In this document: positions 14,180 to 17,464 of the stretch, piece after piece
Position numbering within the stretch: the stretch's first letter is position 1
How the letters are laid out: each line of letters opens with the position of its first letter
Origin: CAZOGW01 sp964579415
Lineage (GTDB): Bacteria; Actinomycetota; Acidimicrobiia; Spongiisociales; UBA5794
Direction: 5' to 3'
Length of the DNA stretch: 17,464 nucleotides
Assembly (NCBI GenBank): GCA_964579415.1
Contig: CAZOGW010000061.1
Coordinates: forward strand, 1 to 17,464
Notes under the pieces: model-generated
Database searches by the model: none
Told to the model about the DNA's origin: nothing
What the model saw: the letters and a program-made list of their open reading frames with translations, nothing else
Program-made: the position numbers and the translations under genes

Positions 14180-14961
14180 TCGTGGAGCAAGAAGCGTACG
14201 CCACCGCGGCCGACCACCGGACCGCGGTGGCGATTCGCAACGTCTCGAAGACGTACAGCGACGGCAAGTCCGGCATCAAGGCGCTCGACGACGTCTCCCT
14301 CGACATCGCCGCCGGCGAGTTCGTCTGCCTCCTCGGCGCATCGGGCTGCGGCAAGAGCACGCTCCTCAATCTGGTGTCCGGGCTGTACGCCACCACCGAC
14401 GGGACCATCGAGACCGGCGGCCGCCGCATCGGGATGGTGTTCCAGGAGCCTGCCCTGTTCCCCTGGCTCACCGTCGCCCGCAACGTCGACGCCGCCATGC
14501 GGTTCCGTCGCGTGCCCCGCGATCAGCGCAAGGCACGGGTCGACGAGCTGCTCAGGCTGGTCCACCTCGACGAGTTCGCCAACGAGCGGCCGCACCAGCT
14601 CTCCGGCGGGATGCGGCAGCGCACAGCCATCGCACGGGCGCTGGCCCAGGACGCCGAGATCCTGCTCATGGACGAGCCGTTCGGCGCCCTCGACGCCATG
14701 ACCCGCGGCGTGCTCCATGACGAGCTGGAGCGCATCTGGAAGGACACCGGCCTGACCATCCTGTTCGTCACCCACGACGTGCGCGAAGCGGTCCGCCTCG
14801 GGGACCGGGTGGTGCTGCTGTCGAGCCGTCCCGGACGGGTCATCGAGACCTACGAGATCGACCTGAAGCGCCCCCGCCGGCTCAACTCCGACGCGGTAGG
14901 CAACCTGGCCAGCCAGATCACCGCACGGCTGCGCGGGGAGGTGCGGCGCCATGCCCAGTGA
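14176..14961 (+). CDS. ABC importer ATP-binding protein (SsuB/TauB/NrtD type)
   Basis: This 261-residue ATPase energises import through the downstream permease. Walker A GASGCGKST (54-62), Q-loop VFQEPALFPW (88-97), signature LSGGM (142-146), Walker B ILLMDEP (162-168), D-loop ALD and switch H200 (FVTHD) are all present. FQEPALFPWLTV is characteristic of the nitrate/sulfonate/taurine importers. ATG at 14176 overlaps the binding-protein stop (ATGA); in-frame upstream codons lie inside that gene. It overlaps the permease gene by 11 nt, which indicates a tight operon. Confidence 0.96.
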   Translation: MIVEQEAYATAADHRTAVAIRNVSKTYSDGKSGIKALDDVSLDIAAGEFVCLLGASGCGKSTLLNLVSGLYATTDGTIETGGRRIGMVFQEPALFPWLTVARNVDAAMRFRRVPRDQRKARVDELLRLVHLDEFANERPHQLSGGMRQRTAIARALAQDAEILLMDEPFGALDAMTRGVLHDELERIWKDTGLTILFVTHDVREAVRLGDRVVLLSSRPGRVIETYEIDLKRPRRLNSDAVGNLASQITARLRGEVRRHAQ

Positions 14962-15832
14962 GGTCAGGGACATGACCGGTACGCGCAACATCGACGAGGA
15001 GATCGTCGGCCTCGACCACCTGGAGCGCCCGCTCATGGGGCGCCCGCCGTGGACGCGGCGCTTCTGGGACTCCGCCTGGCCCAAGCTGGCCGCCATCGGG
15101 CTCGTCCTCGTGCTGTGGCAGCTCATCGTGTGGTCGGGGTGGAAGCCGCGCTACGTGCTACCGCCGCCGGTGGACGTGCTGAGGCAGCTTGCCGAGGACA
15201 TCACCACCCGACCGTTCTGGACGGCGGTCGGGATCACCATGCAGCGTGCCGCCATCGGCTTCGCGGCCGCCGTCTTCGCCGGATCCCTCATCGGGTTGGC
15301 GGTGGCCCAGAGCACGGTCCTGCGGCGGGCGGCCGGTTCGCTCATCACCGGGCTGCAGAGCATGCCATCGATCGTGTGGTTCCCGTTCGCCATCCTCCTC
15401 TTCCAGATCTCGGAGACGGCGATCTTCTTCGTGGTCGTACTGGGGGCGGCGCCGGCGATCGCCAACGGCCTCATCTCCGGCATCGACCACATCGAACCCA
15501 TCCTGTTACGGGCCGGCAAGATGCTGGGAGCGCGGGGACCGTATTCGTGGCTCTACGTCATCCTTCCCGCCGCGCTCCCCGGCTACGTCGCCGGGCTCAA
15601 GCAGGGCTGGGCGTTCTCGTGGCGCTCCCTCATGGCCGGCGAGCTGCTCGTCATCGTCATCTCCCGACCCTCGATCGGCGTCCGCCTCAGCTACGCCCGG
15701 GAACTGGCCGACGCCGAGCAATTGCAGGCGATGATGATCGTCGTGCTCGTCATCGGCATCATCGTCGACGGGGTGTTCTTCGGGACCATCGAACGCAAGG
15801 TCCGCCGCAACCGCGGCCTGATTGTTTCTTGA
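14951..15832 (+). CDS. ABC importer permease (SsuC/TauC type)
   Basis: A 293-residue inner-membrane permease completing the importer. After an N-terminal cytoplasmic stretch of about 43 residues, membrane helices lie at about 44-62, 96-117, 130-152, 155-172, 215-240 and 253-276. The EAA loop that docks on the ATPase is visible as ILLRAGKMLGARGPYSW followed by LPAALPGYVAGLKQG. LPPPVDVL after the first helix is typical of the family. ATG at 14951 is accepted; an in-frame ATG at 14972 (MTGTRNIDEE) is an alternative. Heptamer array D begins 2 nt after the stop codon. Confidence 0.94.
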   Translation: MPSEVRDMTGTRNIDEEIVGLDHLERPLMGRPPWTRRFWDSAWPKLAAIGLVLVLWQLIVWSGWKPRYVLPPPVDVLRQLAEDITTRPFWTAVGITMQRAAIGFAAAVFAGSLIGLAVAQSTVLRRAAGSLITGLQSMPSIVWFPFAILLFQISETAIFFVVVLGAAPAIANGLISGIDHIEPILLRAGKMLGARGPYSWLYVILPAALPGYVAGLKQGWAFSWRSLMAGELLVIVISRPSIGVRLSYARELADAEQLQAMMIVVLVIGIIVDGVFFGTIERKVRRNRGLIVS

Positions 15833-15833
15833 G

Positions 15834-15889
15834 GTATCACGTATCACGTATCACGTATCACGTATCACGTAGTACGTAGTACGTAGTAC
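15834..15889. repeat. Heptamer tandem repeat array D
   Basis: Eight contiguous 7-bp units in one phase: GTATCAC five times (15834-15868), then GTAGTAC three times (15869-15889). These are the reverse complements of the GTGATAC and GTACTAC units in array C, so array D resembles part of C in the opposite orientation. It fills most of the 82-nt gap between the permease stop and the amidotransferase start. Confidence 0.97.
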
Positions 15890-15902
15890 GCTCAGCCCGC
15901 GA

Positions 15903-15908
15903 TATCGT
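15903..15908 (+). promoter_or_regulatory. Possible -10 box for leaderless transcription
   Basis: TATCGT at 15903-15908 fits the actinobacterial TANNNT -10 pattern. Its end is 6 nt before the GTG at 15915, so transcription would start at or next to the start codon. The start has no ribosome-binding sequence, which agrees with a leaderless mRNA, common in actinobacteria. The hexamer is short and could be chance. Confidence 0.35.
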
Positions 15909-15914
15909 GACCGC

Positions 15915-16607
15915 GTGATTGCTGTCATCCAGTCGGATCCGGGGTGCCCGCCGGGGTTGGTGGGCGAGGTGTTGGACGGCGCCGGTGTCGAGTGGTCGCT
16001 GGTGGCGGTCCATGACCGCGAGCCGCACCCGGAGGCGCCCGACGCGGCGATCGTGCTGGGCGGGCGGCAGGGCGCCTACGACGGCCTGCTCCACTCTCAC
16101 CTGGAGGGGACCCGGCGTTGGCTCACCGACCTGGTGGCCGGGGATGTTCCCGTGCTCGGGATATGCCTCGGGGCGCAACTGCTGGCTGCGGCGGTAGGCG
16201 GCGACGCCTTTCTCGCCCCCCGGCCCGAGGCGGGGCTCCTCACCCTCGACTTCGTCGCCGACGATCCCCTCGCTCCCCTGCTCACCGGTCCCTGGATCTT
16301 TTGCCACCAGGACACCTTCACGCTTCCCCCGTGGGCGACCCTGGTCGCCACCACCGGCTACCCGGCCGCGTTCCGCTCCGGCTCGGCGCTGGGACTGCAG
16401 TTCCATCCCGAGGCCATCGCCTCCATGGTGAAGCTCTGGATCGACGAGCCCGGCAGCACCGCCGAGCGAGCCGGTCTCGACCCGGCCGGCTTCGTCGCCG
16501 AGATCGAGGCCCACCGGGACGACCTCGCCGACCGGGGCCGCGCCCTCATCGCGGCGTGGCTCGCCGAAGCGCTGCAGCCGGCTTCCCCGGAAAGCGCCCA
16601 CTCCTGA
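15915..16607 (+). CDS. Class I glutamine amidotransferase-like protein (GMP synthase GATase-type)
   Basis: This 230-residue protein has the glutamine amidotransferase class I fold. The catalytic triad is C84 (LGICLGAQ), H164 and E166 (LGLQFHPE). APDAAIVLGGRQGAYD and the region FCHQDTFTLP are typical of stand-alone relatives of the GMP synthase glutaminase domain (YLR126C-like). Stand-alone members can act as glutaminases, gamma-glutamyl hydrolases or partners of unknown synthetases; no partner is adjacent. GTG at 15915 gives the correct N-terminus (MIAVIQSDPG); no ribosome site is seen. It lies between array D and the SMR gene. Confidence 0.88.
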   Translation: MIAVIQSDPGCPPGLVGEVLDGAGVEWSLVAVHDREPHPEAPDAAIVLGGRQGAYDGLLHSHLEGTRRWLTDLVAGDVPVLGICLGAQLLAAAVGGDAFLAPRPEAGLLTLDFVADDPLAPLLTGPWIFCHQDTFTLPPWATLVATTGYPAAFRSGSALGLQFHPEAIASMVKLWIDEPGSTAERAGLDPAGFVAEIEAHRDDLADRGRALIAAWLAEALQPASPESAHS

Positions 16608-16657
16608 GCGACGCCCACTCGCCTAACCTGGTGGGACCCGGTTCCGCTCAGGGATGC

Positions 16658-16704
16658 CGGGGCCGACGAGGGTGTCCCGTACCGGTGGGTGCAAAGACGG
16701 GACT
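16658..16704 (+). promoter_or_regulatory. Candidate guanidine-III riboswitch (ykkC-III / mini-type)
   Basis: Upstream of the SMR exporter gene the RNA has the elements I recall for guanidine-III: P1 strands GCCG (16662-16665) and CGGT (16683-16686), the conserved ACGAG (16666-16670) between, GTGTCCCGTAC leading to the second P1 strand, a GCAAAGACGGGAC segment, and a perfect 7-bp pseudoknot of GTCCCGT (16674-16680) with ACGGGAC (16697-16703). The ribosome site AGGAG (16706-16710) begins 2 nt after the pseudoknot, so ligand-stabilised folding would control translation. Guanidine-III RNAs commonly precede SMR guanidinium exporter genes. Confidence 0.85.
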
Positions 16705-16719
16705 CAGGAGAAGAAGCCC

Positions 16720-17037
16720 ATGTCGTGGATCCTGCTCATCGTCGCCGGCCTGCTCGAAGTGGTGTGGGCCGCCGCCCTGCCCGCATCAGACGGCCTTTCC
16801 CGCCCGCTGCCGACGGCCACCTTCCTCGTCGCCCTCGCCGGCAGCATGTTCCTCCTCGCCAAGGCGATGGAGACCATCCCGCTGGGCACGGCGTACACGG
16901 TCTGGGTCGGCATCGGCGCGGTGGGCGCCGCAATCGTCGGTCTCGCCGTCTACGACGACCCGGCGACACCGGCGCGGCTCGGTTTCCTCGGGCTGCTCAT
17001 CGTCTCCATCGTCGGGCTCAAGCTGACCAGCGAGTGA
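16720..17037 (+). CDS. sugE: SMR-family exporter, Gdx/SugE type (guanidinium exporter)
   Basis: A 105-residue small multidrug resistance protein with four membrane helices (about 2-20, 31-49, 56-78, 86-102). The proton/substrate-coupling Glu is E13 (AGLLEVVWA). IPLGTAYTVWVGIGAVGA (53-70) matches the Gdx/SugE subgroup, which exports guanidinium ion in exchange for protons, and differs from the Qac drug-exporter subgroup. ATG at 16720 follows AGGAG by 9 nt; the in-frame ATG at 16654 lies upstream of the riboswitch fold and is rejected. With the upstream guanidine-III candidate it forms a self-contained guanidine detoxification unit. Confidence 0.92.
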   Translation: MSWILLIVAGLLEVVWAAALPASDGLSRPLPTATFLVALAGSMFLLAKAMETIPLGTAYTVWVGIGAVGAAIVGLAVYDDPATPARLGFLGLLIVSIVGLKLTSE

Positions 17038-17059
17038 GGTCGGTCGCGATCCACGGCGC

Positions 17060-17410
17060 TCAGCCGCGCAGGATCTTCTCCATCGGCTTCCCTCTCGCAA
17101 GCTCGTCGATCAACTTGTCCAGATAGCGGATCTCTCGCATGGTCGGCTCCTCGATGTCTTCCACCCGGACGCCGCAGACCACACCCTTGATCAAGGCACG
17201 CGCAGGATTCGGCTCAGGAGCCTCCGCGAAGAAGGTCTCGAGGTCCACCTCTGTCTTGAGCGTCGCCTCGAGCCCGTCGGGGCCGTATCCGGTCAACCAG
17301 CAGATGAGCTCATCGACCTCCGCCTTCGTGCGGCCCTTCCGCTCGGCCTTGGCCACATAGTGTGGGTAGACGCTGGCGACACTTGTCGTGTAGATCCGAT
17401 GCTTGGCCAT
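17060..17410 (-). CDS. DUF2200 family protein
   Basis: A 116-residue protein that I recognise from its highly conserved sequence: MAKHRIYTTSVASVYPHYVA, ELICWLTGYGPDGLEA, FFAEAPEPNPARALIKGVVC, EIRYLDKLIDELARGKPMEK. The function of DUF2200 is not known. ATG at 17410 matches the family start, but no ribosome-binding sequence precedes it: the tRNA 3' end is only 8 nt upstream on the same strand. The gene is less GC-rich than its neighbour (about 62 percent by hand count against about 73 percent for a sampled line of the SMR gene), a mild sign of transfer. It converges on the SMR gene with a 22-nt gap and no terminator. Confidence 0.93.
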   Translation of the reverse strand: MAKHRIYTTSVASVYPHYVAKAERKGRTKAEVDELICWLTGYGPDGLEATLKTEVDLETFFAEAPEPNPARALIKGVVCGVRVEDIEEPTMREIRYLDKLIDELARGKPMEKILRG

Positions 17411-17418
17411 GATCGTCG

Positions 17419-17464
17419 TGGGCGTTGAGGGACTTGAACCCCCGACCTCTTCCTTGTAAGGGAA
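17419..17464 (-). tRNA. tRNA-Val (UAC anticodon), 5' half cut by window edge
   Basis: Reading the minus strand from 17464, the anticodon loop CTTACAA gives anticodon UAC (valine, codon GUA). The 3' anticodon strand GGAAG, variable loop AGGTC, T-arm GGGGG-TTCAAGT-CCCTC, acceptor strand AACGCCC and discriminator A follow. No CCA is encoded. The acceptor, D arm and 5' anticodon strand lie beyond the window, so the anticodon call rests on the 3' half only. Confidence 0.9.

Noticed and set aside
1..17464. Insertion sequences, phage genes, toxin-antitoxin or defence genes
   Set aside because: No transposase, integrase, phage or defence domain was recognised on either strand. Apart from the mild composition shift near DUF2200, the window looks like stable core chromosome.

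Overview
The window looks like ordinary, densely packed chromosome from a high-GC actinobacterium. The evidence is a WhiB-family iron-sulfur regulator, the Nif3-like/C4 zinc-ribbon gene pair also known from mycobacteria, a type A RNase P RNA, many GTG starts and many 4-nt start/stop overlaps. A run of ten Ns inside the RNase P gene shows that this is a scaffolded draft. The exact lineage cannot be read from the sequence. An uncultured actinobacterial group such as the Acidimicrobiia is only a guess.

Layout, left to right. (1) 1-5321, minus strand: a four-gene cluster with overlapping ends. It comprises a 699-residue secreted/membrane protein, an ABC-2-type exporter ATPase, its permease, and a membrane coiled-coil protein ending in a Gly-Gln repeat that runs off the left edge. 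(2) 5473-6890, minus: trpD and a whiB-like gene. Palindromic intergenic DNA lies downstream of trpD, and a short heptamer repeat lies between the two genes. (3) 7024-7424, plus: rnpB followed by a perfect 22-bp hairpin. (4) 7493-10534, minus: nif3-like, zinc-ribbon coiled-coil protein, YdjM-like membrane protein and a lipoprotein. (5) 10647-12455, plus: msrA, a possible small ORF, and map. (6) 12459-15832: an Rrf2 regulator (minus) divergent from a NitT/TauT-type ABC importer (binding protein, ATPase, permease). (7) 15915-17037, plus: a class I glutamine amidotransferase, then a SugE/Gdx-type SMR exporter behind what looks like a guanidine-III riboswitch. (8) 17060-17464, minus: a DUF2200 gene 8 nt downstream of a tRNA-Val cut by the right edge.

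The most unusual structure is a family of 7-bp tandem repeat arrays in intergenic spaces (6586-6616, 7425-7492, 11279-11355, 15834-15889, with a remnant at 10623-10642). Each is built from homogeneous blocks of GTACTTG, GTACTAA, GTACTAC/GTAGTAC or GTGATAC/GTATCAC, and the 7-bp phase is kept when the block changes. They start at or within a few bases of gene ends, and in one case the array supplies the stop codon of msrA. They are AT-richer than their surroundings and do not resemble CRISPR, insertion sequences or standard terminators. No mobile element, CRISPR array or defence system was seen.
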